Of a stretch of 41,267 nucleotides of DNA, positions 1 through 10,469 are shown one piece after another. The stretch comes from Bigelowiella natans CCMP2755 (taxonomy: Eukaryota; Cercozoa; Chlorarachniophyceae). The notes beneath the pieces are model-generated. The model had not been told where the DNA came from, searched no databases, and saw nothing but the letters and a program-made list of their open reading frames with translations. Position 1 is the first letter of the stretch; each line of letters begins with the position of its first letter. The position numbers and the translations under genes were made by a program. Location: NCBI GenBank assembly GCA_000320545.1, contig ADNK01003441.1, positions 1 to 41,267 of the forward strand, in the 5' to 3' direction.

Positions 1-244
1 GCTGTAGCATTAGTTGCAGTAGCAGTAGTCGAAGTAATCGTAATAGTAGTAGTAGTAGTTGTTGTTGTAATAGTAGTAGTAGTAGTAGTAGGAGTACCTT
101 GACGTTTAAGGGGTGTACAATCTCCAAAACAAGTCTCCCATCTTGCACGTGCAATGCCTTCCCCGTATACTGATCATTGTGGTGGTGGAAATGATGATGA
201 TGACGACGATGATGATGATGATGATGATGACGGACTTGTTGGTT

Positions 245-289
<45 letters not shown>

Positions 290-1012
290 AGGACGATTTC
301 ATGTAACACACCATCATATGATATTGACAATCGTGACTGCATTCTGACAATACTTCCTTTTTCCATCACATCCATCATCATCATCGTCGTCGTCATCATT
401 TGTTCTTTTCCTCCTCCTCCTCTTCTTCTTCTTCCTCTTCTTCTTCTTCTTTCGTGGAACTAGGTCCTCTCTACCTACTACCTACCTTGGATTTTTTGTC
501 TGTGTAGAATCGGCCAGGGATATAACCCCACTTAATAGCAAGCTCGGGCCTGGCCATCTTGCGGAGAGGACGACTCGACTGAGTGTTGCATGGTCAGATA
601 ACGATGGTTATTACGAGGGCGATTTTGGTTGGTAGTAAGCAAGTACTGCTGCTGCTGCTGCTGATGATGATGATGATGGTGATGCGATGAGCTACAAATG
701 ATGCGTTGATATTGAGTCTATGAAGAAAGGCACACACACACACACACACACACAGACACACACACAACACACATACAGAGGGAGAGGGAGAGAGAGAAGT
801 AGAAGAAAAGAGGACACACAGAAGTGTCATCACACAATGCACAATAGCCACCAAAGACCTTAGCTTCTGTTGTTCTGTGGATTGGGATCATCGTGTCATC
901 TTCTTTCTCGTTATACAATATAGATTCGTCGAGCTTGAGAAGCTGATTAGAAGACAACAGGAAGAGATCCATACCACATCTGTTATTTATTCTTTCCTAA
1001 ATGTCGTATTGT
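1..1012. other. Gene-free left edge rich in microsatellites
   Basis: No exon is supported here. The stretch holds trinucleotide runs (AGT/GTT at about 20-95, GAT at 185-233, CTT at 412-455, CTG/GAT at 648-680), a GA run (249-285) and a CA run (731-771). It is the 3' flank of the minus-strand gene that ends at 1013. The open frames here are translations of these repeats. Confidence 0.7.
249..285. repeat. (GA)n microsatellite
   Basis: Near-perfect GA run in the gene-free left edge. Confidence 0.95.
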
Positions 1013-2927
1013 CTATCTAGCGAGGGAGGGGGGGGAGGTGGCGGGGCATGAGACGTCACTGGAGCTTGATTGAAGTACCAGGTAATAAAGATCTTCACTA
1101 GTAGCTTCAGGGACCTTTGCCTCCCACTACCGATGGATGGACAACAAAAACAACGATAACTTTTTGCATCAATACAATCACAAGAGAGGGAGATGAGAGA
1201 GGGGGGGGAGGAGGGTGACCTCTTCGTGCTTGAAACCGCTCCTGAAGAAGTCGATTTTGACATTGCGTTTCATTTCTAAGACGGCCTGAAATGGTGATGA
1301 TAATCGGGTTGTTGAGGTGATTCATAGTTAATTCCAATTATCCTTTGATCATGTGTGATAGAAGAGTTTTTGTTGTTGTTGTTGTTGTTTACCCTTGCTA
1401 ATTCCCCTAAGAGCGTCGCGCCCTTGACTCCTGTCAACCACCTGTGTAGTTGCAGCAAGTAGAGAAGATATAACGCCGTTTGCATGATGAGAGCAACACC
1501 TAGCAGCAAGCAGCAGCAGCAGCAGGATTTTGACCTATCTCGCCATTCTTGGTCGGTGACTAACACGGCTTCATGGGGGATGGCAGCTTCAATGTCCACA
1601 ACAAGCGCTTTAGATACCAGCATTATCGGGGACACCTTTGAAGAGTAAGAAGAAGAGGATGATGACGACAGTTCGGGGTTATGGGTAATCTTTCTTTATT
1701 GGGTAATAGTCATCATCATCATCATCATCGTCATCATCATCGGCATCATCTTCATCATCTACGTTATCGAGCTCAGGAAGAAACAGCCGTCCTTCAGCAA
1801 CCTGTGATTATTGATAATACGTGGTAGAGATATATGTGACAATATAATAGAGAGAGGGAGAGGGGGGGGGGGGGGGAGGAGGAAACCCCTGCCTTGGTTG
1901 GTACTTAGTTGTTGCAGATGATCTATCTTCCAGTTGTCTATTACCTCCTTCTTTGTGAATAGCAAATGATCCCTAAAATCTTCTTCGGTAAACTCACCCT
2001 TATTGAAAGTCTGATGATCAGATTAAGCGAATGATGGGGCCAAAATCAACGTCAGGAGGGAGACATTCAAAAAGATTTTAAGACTCTATCAGCGGGTCAG
2101 CAACAGCGCCATCATACCTCATGAGTTAGTGGCGAGTGGTATTCTTCTTCGTCGCAGGTCCACTCTTGGCACGTGGAACATCGAGTATAGTCGTTACTGT
2201 CGGGCTCCTCTCGCAACACCCTCATCGCTGCTGATACTTCCTGTGGTTGTTGTTATTTTACCACCAGGATTTTAGGTTTTGGCCGAACAATTGTTCGATC
2301 TCTCTCTCCCCCCCGCCTGCTAATCCATTTTGAAATTTTTGGGAAAGCGAAAGCGCATATTATTATTATTACGTGGAATGAATGAATAAATAATACCGAT
2401 GTGACGCTGAGGAGGTCTCCGTAAGCGTTGCAGCTGTTAGAGTTTCGGGCAGCTTTAACCATACGACGGATACGATTGTTAGACGTCACGCTCGTAATCT
2501 TGGGTTTGTACGAAGAGGTGGCGAGGGTTCTTGAACTGTTGTTATTGATTTTGCTCCCCGCATTACCACTGCTACCTGATGCACTGCTAATGCCTCCCGC
2601 ACTGCTGCTGGTAGCTTGTGTGACGGCAGTGATAGGGGCGAGAGTGGTAGCTGTGGTGGCAGTCGTGATGATAGTGGGAACGTTTGCATTCGTTGCTAAT
2701 ATCTTAGATCCTTCAGTAGTCGCGCCGTGATCGTCGTCATTGCCTCCTCCTCTACCTTCGATATCGTGTGGTGTCCCTGATGACACAGCAGCAGCTACAT
2801 TGGGGTTCGGTGGTACATCCGATGACATTCCGGGGATGTTCTCTGCCGTTAATGGTAACGGAGTAGAGCGTTGATCAAAGCTGTTTTCATGCCCACCGCC
2901 TGCGCCGCCCTCACCTCCGGGCATCAT
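1013..2927 (-). CDS. Putative chromatin-associated WHIM/DDT-like protein, 7-8 exons
   Basis: Exons on the minus strand: 2927-2397, 2240-2118, 2010-1945, 1801-1763, 1635-1393 (probably 1635-1535 plus 1441-1393), 1285-1220 and 1126-1013, ending in TAG. All main introns are phase 0. The product is about 362 residues, or 393 if the 93-base segment 1534-1442 is kept. The first 177 residues are low complexity (Gly, Asn, Ser, Thr, Ala). The next part has CSTC, then YHSPLTHETF and FRDH, which resemble the zinc-like motif (C-x2-C ... HCx2CH-x-TF ... F-x2-H) of DDT/WHIM chromatin proteins, with the second Cys pair replaced. It is followed by IEAAIPHEA and a W-x-DRW ... LGELARAVLEMKRNVK region like their C-terminal helices. 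The exon chain is well supported. The family assignment is an inference from recalled motifs. Confidence 0.68.
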
Positions 2928-3305
2928 GATTAGCACGTGAATTTCAACTTAGAGAGGTATCTCTAATAATTTAACGATGATAGAATCGCCTGTATTTTCG
3001 TGCGGCGACGTCTTATTTGAAAAGCATCTCCTAGAATATTCCGAAATCTCTGCAGCCTAGATCCTGTCGTCGATGTTTCACTTTCTGAATTTCCTTTGTA
3101 GACAAAATTCTTGACTGCCGCTTTTTTAATTTTCGAAATTTATGCGGGCGGGATCGCGTTGCCGGCGTCTTGTGAGATGCGGGGCTCAACTTAGGGATAG
3201 TCTCGGAGATTCTCGAGAGATCTGTCGGATCACCTCCCTCTACCGCGGCTCTATTTCCTACAACCCCCTGAATAATAATAGTACTACGAGGGTGCCGCTG
3301 CCAAG
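2928..3305. promoter_or_regulatory. Divergent promoter region
   Basis: This 378-base gap separates the starts of two divergent genes and probably holds both promoters. It contains an AGAATATTCCGAAATC block near 3032-3047 (alternating GAA/TTC, like a heat-shock element) and TTTTCGAAATTT near 3130. No TATA box can be assigned with confidence. Confidence 0.4.
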
Positions 3306-3865
3306 ATGTATGAAGAGGAGAAGCGCAAGAAGAAAAAGAAGAAGAAGAAGCAGAAGAAGCAGGGCCGAAATGAAGAGCGGCCAAAGGAATGGACGGAAAG
3401 GACGATACATATTCGAGAATTGGTAGCCATGCGACGTTAAGATGGGAACGCCAGGGTTCCACTGAGCTTACACTGTATCCTTTGTAGATTTTGAAGCTTC
3501 CTGGGAACACAGAATGTGCAGACTGCACGACCAAGTATCCAGACTGGTCGTCAATAAATCTCGGTGTGATGATCTGTACTGAATGCGCAGGGATTCATCG
3601 TGGGTTAGGAGTGCACATTAGTAAGGTCAGATCGATCGTCGTGCAAAAGATAGATGATGAAGAAGAAAAAGAGGAGGAGAAAAATACTGAAAAACAGCTG
3701 AAATCAAAATTTCATCTCAGAGAATATGAAACATGAAAGAGATAGATTTGAAACTAGGTACAAAAAAATGAGATGCATTTGTAGGCACGCAATCTCATTT
3801 TTCGAGCGGACGTATCGTGTGATATTGTCCCCTCCACCCTACTTATCCTCATACCGCCCTCTTTC

Positions 3866-3912
<47 letters not shown>

Positions 3913-4803
3913 TCGCATATCATTTTTAAAAATTTCGTTACATTTATGTAAAGATTCACACACATACACATAACTCACAATTGGTCCGTGGAATACGTGT
4001 GGATATCATCAACAGGTGCGTTCTATCGAGATGGACGTGTGGTCAGAGGAACAGCTAACGTACTTCTACAGGTTAGGTGGAAACACAAGAGTCAATGGCT
4101 TCTATGAAGCTTCATTGAGAAAGGGCGCAAAACCAAGTACATTTTGATATGGATATCTTCCGCATTCTAGAGAATAGGACGTGTTTTATATTGAAAATGG
4201 TGTGTTTTACGCAGCGGAGAGTGATAGACGAATGTCAACGGAATACATTCGACAGAAGTACAAGGAGAGGGCTTTCATTAAAAAAGACAATGATGATACC
4301 GACGACTCCGATGACGACTCTGATTCTGACGATGAGGAGGAGGAGCGTCGTAGGAGCCAGAAGAAGAAGAAGAAAAAAAAGGACAAGAAGAAGAAGAAAA
4401 AAAAAAAGAAAAAGAAGAAGAAAGAGGAATCATCCGATAACGAATCGGTCGAGAATGAACCGGAGGATGAAACACAAGAGAGCAGCGACACCGTTGATGG
4501 AAAGCAGAGCTCGAAAGCAAATGAGGCTGATACATCGTTGCAAAATTCGTTCGCCAACATTCTCAGTTTAAATGAGGAGGAAAGAGTCAATGTAGTTGCT
4601 AATACTGAAGCGCCTGAGAAAACAGAGGATCAAGAGGGCGACTTACAAAATGAGGACGAGGAAGCTATGTTTGATAACTTTTTCGGTGAGGAAAAGGAAG
4701 GTAAATTACCGTTTTTTGGCTGTATTTCACGAATAATACACATATACACCAATTACTTACAGATGTATCGGCAGCGGATGAAATGGACGCTCTCTTTAGA
4801 TAG
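3306..4803 (+). CDS. Arf GTPase-activating protein (SMAP/AGE2-like)
   Basis: This ArfGAP stimulates GTP hydrolysis by Arf GTPases in vesicle traffic. Exons: 3306-3422, 3488-3625, 4016-4136, 4215-4700 and 4763-4803 (TAG), encoding 300 residues. The ArfGAP zinc finger is C49-x2-C52-x16-C69-x2-C72, followed by the arginine finger R77 in AGIHRGLG. The family segments WSEEQLTYF, GGNTRVN and YIRQKYKERAF sit in the right order across exons 3 and 4. The start at 3306 follows an in-frame stop at 3279. The N terminus has a poly-Lys run, and the tail is acidic with a second Lys run encoded by AAG repeats. Intron 2 (3626-4015) carries a CA microsatellite. The C terminus is short and lacks a lipid-binding domain, which fits SMAP/AGE2 better than the ASAP or ACAP families. 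Confidence 0.9.
3869..3905. repeat. (CA)n microsatellite
   Basis: CA run in intron 2 of the ArfGAP gene. Confidence 0.95.
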
Positions 4804-4833
4804 CTTTCTATCAGAGTTATGTTTTTGTCTAGG

Positions 4834-4883
<50 letters not shown>

Positions 4884-5728
4884 GGGGGGGGGGAGAGAGA
4901 TATGTGCACTTCAGATCGAGGTTATCCTCGAGTCGTAATTGTAATAATGGCTCTACTACTTCACAGTACAACTTTAACTGGAGAGTGTACGTCTCAGATG
5001 CATAAAAATATTTGTTGCAGCAGCATGAGCATGCTATAATTTTCGCTATCAGCTTGGTTCGCCGCTTACACTCTTATCCCAAGCACGCTATAACTAGTAG
5101 TCTGGTGGTGTGGCGCTAGCATAGCATATATTTGTATCGCATCGTGATAGATGCGACAGACAGAACATCAACATTGCGTCTTGCTAGCTTGCTAGCTTGA
5201 TGGTACATGTGTGGATGCAAACCTGCATTTACCAGGCCAGATTAAAATTTTGTGTGCGCTACGTCACACACGTACGTCACACTCATGTCTAGTCACAATT
5301 GCCGCGATCCATGCGTTGCTTCTAGTGCAGTCGCATCGAAGCGCCTTCGATCATTCAAGCTGATGTTGCCTTTCTGGCTCCACTGGGACCATGAACTGTC
5401 ACGTATGTGCACCAAACAAATTGCACTAGCTATGCTAGCTAGCGTGCACCGCTAGACCAAAGTTACTCCAATTGTCGTGTCGCAACTCTTGTGTGTCATC
5501 GGAGCATTCAAAGATGCGCATATTGCATGATCTACTCTAGTACCATGCATGCATGCTTCATGTAATGGTCACTGCATGCCTTTGAATCAGTAAGCAAGAG
5601 AAGAAATGTATGTAAACTAGCTCATGTGCAAAATAATGACATTAGACGAAGGTATCAACATAACCAAGTTTGAGGACACAGCTAAAATTATCAAAAGATG
5701 CTTAAGTCGTGCAATATGAAGAACTAGA
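4804..5728. other. Convergent intergenic island rich in GCTAGC/GCATGC
   Basis: No gene is visible. It begins with a GA run (4843-4880) and a G run, then from about 5030 to 5600 it is dense in short palindromes (GCTAGC, TAGCTAGC, CATGCATGC). It lies between the 3' ends of two convergent genes. Confidence 0.6.
4843..4900. repeat. (GA)n then G tract
   Basis: GA run (4843-4880) followed by a G-rich tract, just past the ArfGAP stop codon and so probably in its 3' UTR. Confidence 0.95.
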
Positions 5729-6733
5729 TTATTTAGCTTTGGAATGTGCATAGTACTGCTCAAAGAGAATTTCGAGAATGGTAACATAAAAAGATAAATC
5801 AGAAGGAAAACTATAATTTTTGGCCATATCGCGATTGTGTCGGCTGAAACTAACATCTGACAACTGCATACTAACTAAACCGGCGACAAAGGTTACCAAC
5901 ATTGCAAGTGCACCGACTATTGGAATAAGGACAACAAAAAAATTCAACCTGAAGCAAAGGTTTTTAAAATTTTCGTCCTGCCTCTGCGTTGCAACGAAAG
6001 TACTCGCCCTAGATTGGAGCTTTGATTTTTTGTTGCTTTTTTTATTTCCTATTTCGGAAACCGTGACTGATGTAGCATTTTGAGAAAGGGGATAGCTACT
6101 TTCGGTTCTGATACGATAAGGAGCCATTTCAATTTCATCTTTTCTGCGAATTGAGTCTTTTGACTGTCTACGACTCATCGCTATTATCCGTGGAAGTCTT
6201 TGCGTATTTTCCAAATCTGAATCTGATTCTGTAACTGAAATTTTATCTTCAGTTGTAGAGACGTTGCTTTTATTCGATACCATTCCCGGAAAAGTGAGTT
6301 GAGGCATTATTTTTCCCTGTTTAATTTGCTCTGCGTTTTTAGAACTATTAAGTTTGTTTTCTCTTCCTATATTTATTTCTGTCATTGGAGTTGTCACTAT
6401 ATCCCGGTCCGTTCCCATGTAAAATCTTTTTTCATAGTTTTTATTGGATTTAAGAGGGTCCATTGTGGTAGTTGTTTGCGTTTTCGATGGGTAAAACTTA
6501 GATCTTTTTTCTTCGTTTTGGTTGGATTCGAGGGGATCTGTGCTGTTCACTGTTTGGATTCTCGACGATAAAAGTTTGGAACGGAGTTGAAGAAAACAAA
6601 CCTGTAGCGTAAAGACCGCAAAGGAAACAACAACAAATATGGAGAAGTGTCTCACCGAATCAAAGAGAAAATTGTCGGTAAGGATAACGCCGATCGCCTG
6701 TTTCATTAGATGAGGCATTAAGATGGTAGACAT
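5729..6733 (-). CDS. Unknown two-TM protein with an internal repeat
   Basis: This is an uninterrupted frame of 334 residues from ATG at 6733. I do not recognise the family. Hydrophobic segments lie near residues 27-48 (FSIFVVVSFAVFTLQV) and about 270-293 (LNFFVVLIPIVGALAMLV). They flank a long hydrophilic, Ser/Thr/Lys-rich loop with potential phosphorylation sites. The loop starts with two copies of a roughly 25-residue unit sharing DPL-x-SN-x-N-x-EKR. The intronless structure is unusual in this window. The 3' end faces the convergent ArfGAP gene. It could be a fragment of a larger receptor-like protein whose upstream exons I cannot see. Confidence 0.6.
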   Translation of the reverse strand: MSTILMPHLMKQAIGVILTDNFLFDSVRHFSIFVVVSFAVFTLQVCFLQLRSKLLSSRIQTVNSTDPLESNQNEEKRSKFYPSKTQTTTTMDPLKSNKNYEKRFYMGTDRDIVTTPMTEINIGRENKLNSSKNAEQIKQGKIMPQLTFPGMVSNKSNVSTTEDKISVTESDSDLENTQRLPRIIAMSRRQSKDSIRRKDEIEMAPYRIRTESSYPLSQNATSVTVSEIGNKKSNKKSKLQSRASTFVATQRQDENFKNLCFRLNFFVVLIPIVGALAMLVTFVAGLVSMQLSDVSFSRHNRDMAKNYSFPSDLSFYVTILEILFEQYYAHSKAK

Positions 6734-7808
6734 TGCATTTCATTTGTTACCGAGGCGACACCCAGAAGAATCGTGGAGACCATGAATGAATAGCAGAATA
6801 TTGACACCTGCGCAGGAAGCTTAATCGCTCTTGCAGCCATTAATGTTACCGCATTGTAGTGTGCTGTTAGGATAGCGTGTGTGATGTATAATCCTGAGAC
6901 TGCAGCAGAAGCCTACGAGTTATTTTCCCATTAGATGAGTAAATGGATATTGTGAGATGATGACAATGCACATATTTGAAATGTTACGTTCTTTGCTGAT
7001 CCCAAAGACACAAAAAATTGTGGTCCAAAATAGAGAGGTTCATGGGCACCCTTGAAAGTTAACACAACACATCATTGGCGTTTCCTTTCTATCTACAATC
7101 TACAAATACGAATACATACACTTTACATTGGGATACCAGAGTGTGGGTGAAGGTCAATGCCACAGTAACAGTGTTGATTCTAGTGAGAAATATAGAAAAC
7201 AAACGAACTATTGATGGTTTGTTTTGACACTCAAAAAACTAGGTCAGACATTATTATTGTAGTTTTCGAACGGTTTCTGGTCTTGCCGAGCTGATTTATG
7301 TTGTAGACTTGCTGCAATAGGTTGATGACAAGCTTGATGACATCTATCATTTAAAATTATTAGCAATCTGAGGCATAAGTTCGACACAACGGACAACAGA
7401 CAGACGCACACAAACAAAGTGTAGCTGTGCATCACCGGTCACGAGCCACCCGGCAGACATTCTATTTTCTCAAATGCTCAGTAGTGCTCTTAGCTGCTGA
7501 ACTGCAGATGATTTGCAGAGCGACATTCCTCTTTTTCAAGCATCCCCGGTAATACCAGATCGCTACCGGAACGCCAAGGGAAACAACGCAGCGACATCTT
7601 CAAATGTTTTAGGGGAAAATTAAACGGTCCAATGGTGGAGAATAAATCTATGTCTTTGCTGGCTGCACAGCAAGACAACGTTTGTCGCCAGTCGCACACT
7701 TTCTTCAGCATGTACAGCTTCTGAAATTGGACACCATTGTCAAATTGAAGTGTCCATTAAAAAACTGCATTCCTTTATCTAACGCGACAACCTAACTGTC
7801 GAGAATAC
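6734..7808. other. Divergent intergenic region, no gene recognised
   Basis: This 1.1 kb lies between the start of the minus-strand two-TM gene and the plus-strand gene at 7809. Short open frames near 7500-7740 (one reading IPDRYRNAKGNN) could be upstream exons of the right-hand gene, but no phase-consistent join is convincing. Palindrome clusters like those at 3' flanks are absent. Confidence 0.4.
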
Positions 7809-8604
7809 ATGCCTAGCTGGCTGTCGAACCGGCACAAGAGATTTGTGCTGCACGTCGCGTTGGTTTCTTTCTTTCGAAAAAGCTCCACCAAAAACCCATT
7901 CGCACCAGAAAGGGAGAAAATGGTCGATGCTATCGATGAAAGTGTCAACGCTATTTCACTCGATGGCAGTCTCAGGGCAGTCTTTTCTAACGAGTCACAC
8001 ATATTGATTCTGTCCGACGGTAGTTGCGTTTGTCTTTGGGACGTTATGACGTGCGCGATCCGACATGCACCCGCAACTGCTTCAACATTGTGTAGGATCA
8101 GATGGAGCTGTGTTGTTCAAAAAGGAGCTTAGTCCCGAATTTACTGAAAAAGTGGAGCAAATTGAATTCTCTATTACAACCTATGCGCTTTACTTGCACA
8201 CATACGGTAACCAATTATCATCTGAAGTTGAGTTTGAAGTGATTGCTGATAGAAAATGAATTTCTACACAGACAAGAGTTTTCTCCTTGATTTGGCCACA
8301 AAAGAATTTGTGGAAATAAGCAAAACGGATACAAGAGCGTATGACACATTAGTTGGAAAAACAAGTATTAAATATGGCTCAGTTATTTCGAAGAGGAAAG
8401 AAGTCTCTACCGAGCAAGAAATCCAAATCATGGTTGGAATGTGCAGCACGTTATGCTCATCTCTCACTTCTGTAACCGTGACGCGTAACGCGTCTATTTG
8501 CATACAATCAGATTAACGAAAGTGCCATGGAAAACAGACCGAATCAATGTCGTAGTCGCGATCATGATGAGCCCCAAGAAGTAATTTGTACTACTTGTTC
8601 ATAG
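7809..8604 (+). CDS. Unknown four-exon protein
   Basis: Exons: 7809-8019, 8096-8206, 8272-8432 and 8512-8604 (TAG). Introns of 76, 65 and 79 bases restore one frame across what first look like frameshifts. The product is 191 residues from 7809, or 154 from ATG 7920. The core reads SLDGSLRAVFSNESHILILS, then GAVLFKKE and YLHTYDKSFLLDLATKEF, a beta-strand-rich pattern weakly like the DGRVRAVFxD repeats of polo-box or C5orf34-type proteins. That resemblance is too weak to name a family. The last exon ends in CTTCS. The 5' end is uncertain and more exons may lie upstream. Confidence 0.5.
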
Positions 8605-8711
8605 CCCTGCGTTAAAGCATTTTCACATGTTCACTCTTCGTCAAGTATCATGCTCAGATCATTACAACATCCTCGTTGCAATTAATGTAGGGGGACAAAC
8701 TAATTCATCGC

Positions 8712-9104
8712 ATGCGAAGCAGAGATAGGCACAAGGGAAATTTTATTGCTCGCAGAGATTCAACGTGCCCGAGATTCGAAGCTGCCTCAGAAATCGATGA
8801 TCTTCAGCCATTTCTTTTGAAGCAAAAGTTATCGTTACGCAGCAGTCTTGTGCTGTGTCTGGCTTTCTTTCTACTTGGGGCAATTTTTCTCTCCCCATTG
8901 AATTGTGCATATGCGCATAGTGATTGGCAGCAACTGTCAAGGGGTGAGGTCGGGGCATCCAAAATTTCATCCATCAACACAGTGAACAGCGACCCGGCTC
9001 GATCGACTTTGTTCAATCACATTCCTGAGGCATCTGGTCAGGGAATGAAAACGTCGCATAGCTCTCCAATCAGAAATCATTTTTCGAGGAGAAAGGACAT
9101 TTGA
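8712..9104 (+). CDS. Small single-pass membrane or secreted protein, unknown
   Basis: This single open frame of 130 residues starts 107 bases after the preceding gene. A basic N terminus (MRSRDRHKGN) precedes a hydrophobic segment near residues 43-67 (SSLVLCLAFFLLGAIFLSP). A polar, Ser-rich tail follows and ends in HFSRRKDI. The layout suits a type II membrane protein or an uncleaved signal anchor. I see no known motif. It may be an isolated gene or one exon of a larger one. Confidence 0.4.
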   Translation: MRSRDRHKGNFIARRDSTCPRFEAASEIDDLQPFLLKQKLSLRSSLVLCLAFFLLGAIFLSPLNCAYAHSDWQQLSRGEVGASKISSINTVNSDPARSTLFNHIPEASGQGMKTSHSSPIRNHFSRRKDI

Positions 9105-9784
9105 AGAACGTCTTGAAACATACACCAACGTAGCAATGTCATGAGTGCACAATGAAGCGTAAACAAAAAAATGTCATGCTGTGAAAGCGATCGGTCACTA
9201 AGAAATCTAAATGTTCGGTAGCATTTGAACTTCTGAAATGCAACGCGCTGCCATGCAATGCCATGATTTCTTGGGTGAGATGGGCATTGCAGGTTGTTGA
9301 TCGTTGCTAGATGGGTGCAGTTAGCCGCTAATTTGCTCATCTTGCATTTTGCATTTTTCAATGGAATGTGCATGTAGCACATGCTAGCATGCAGTTGAGA
9401 TGGAAATCATTATTGCTTTGAATTCAGTGCATGACGCTAGCTAGCTACTAGAGTTGGGACGCTTTGGTCATTGCAGATTGAGCATGTGGAACATCTAATC
9501 AACCAATCAACAATGATGCTTCCAAATGAACATTCATTTTCATCGATGGGCGGATGAGTTTGGGACATGTCAGCCAGACTTGCAGACAGTCTCACGCGCG
9601 CGCAAGTGCATGAGAAATCATGAATGCGAGATTAGGCCACGCTAGCATGGGACATGTCTAGCTAGGCACTAGCTAGCTAGCACTAGACTTGCTACCTAGG
9701 CATGCTACCATGTCTAGACGAGCTGATTACTAGATAAAGTCACACATGACAAGCAATGAGTCACAGCATAGAATAAATCAATCA
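9105..9784. other. Convergent intergenic island rich in GCTAGC/GCATGC
   Basis: No gene is seen. From about 9260 the sequence is packed with CATG, TGCA and CTAG palindromes, with long runs of alternating GCTAGC near 9434-9445 and 9650-9690. It separates convergent 3' ends. Confidence 0.6.
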
Positions 9785-10143
9785 TTATCTGAAGCTACCA
9801 CAGAGCATAATATCGCTGCCAACGCATGTGTAACGAATTTTAGAAAATCTTGGGAATTCTGCTTTGAGTGATGAAGCTTGGTCTGTGCAAGGATTGAGTC
9901 CGCCAACCTGCGAGGATGCGAAATATGACATCCGTTAGAAACGCATATCTAGACAGGTAATGACTACGTACAAATAGCGGGGCGATGGTGATGATGACTT
10001 GATCGACTGCGCAGCGACACTTCTCCTTCTGGGCGGCTAAGTAAATGGCGAGTATTAAAAATCAAATCCTATTAATCTTATATCGTAGGTAGCATGCAGG
10101 AGGACCAACCGTATATCACAGCAATAGTAGCTACTAAGTACCA

Positions 10144-10179
<36 letters not shown>

Positions 10180-10426
10180 ATAGGCATGTGCAACCCTATT
10201 CTCGAATTTATGGCCAAGTGTGCTACTTTATAAAGGTTTTTCAGATGTTCATCGGACGTCACCTGTTTCTATGAAGCTCCTTATCACCGAGGCACCGCCT
10301 TCAATCATTATGCTCTTCACAAATGGACGCAAGAGATCTATCATTACGCAACACAAACAATAAGCTTTTTGTTTTTGGTTTTTCGATTCCCTCAAAAATC
10401 TCATACGCAACGAATGCTCTTTAAAG

Positions 10427-10469
<43 letters not shown>

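Noticed and set aside
7809-8604. Frameshifted pseudogene
   Set aside because: Three short introns with good GT-AG ends restore a single frame to a final stop, so an intact spliced gene is simpler.
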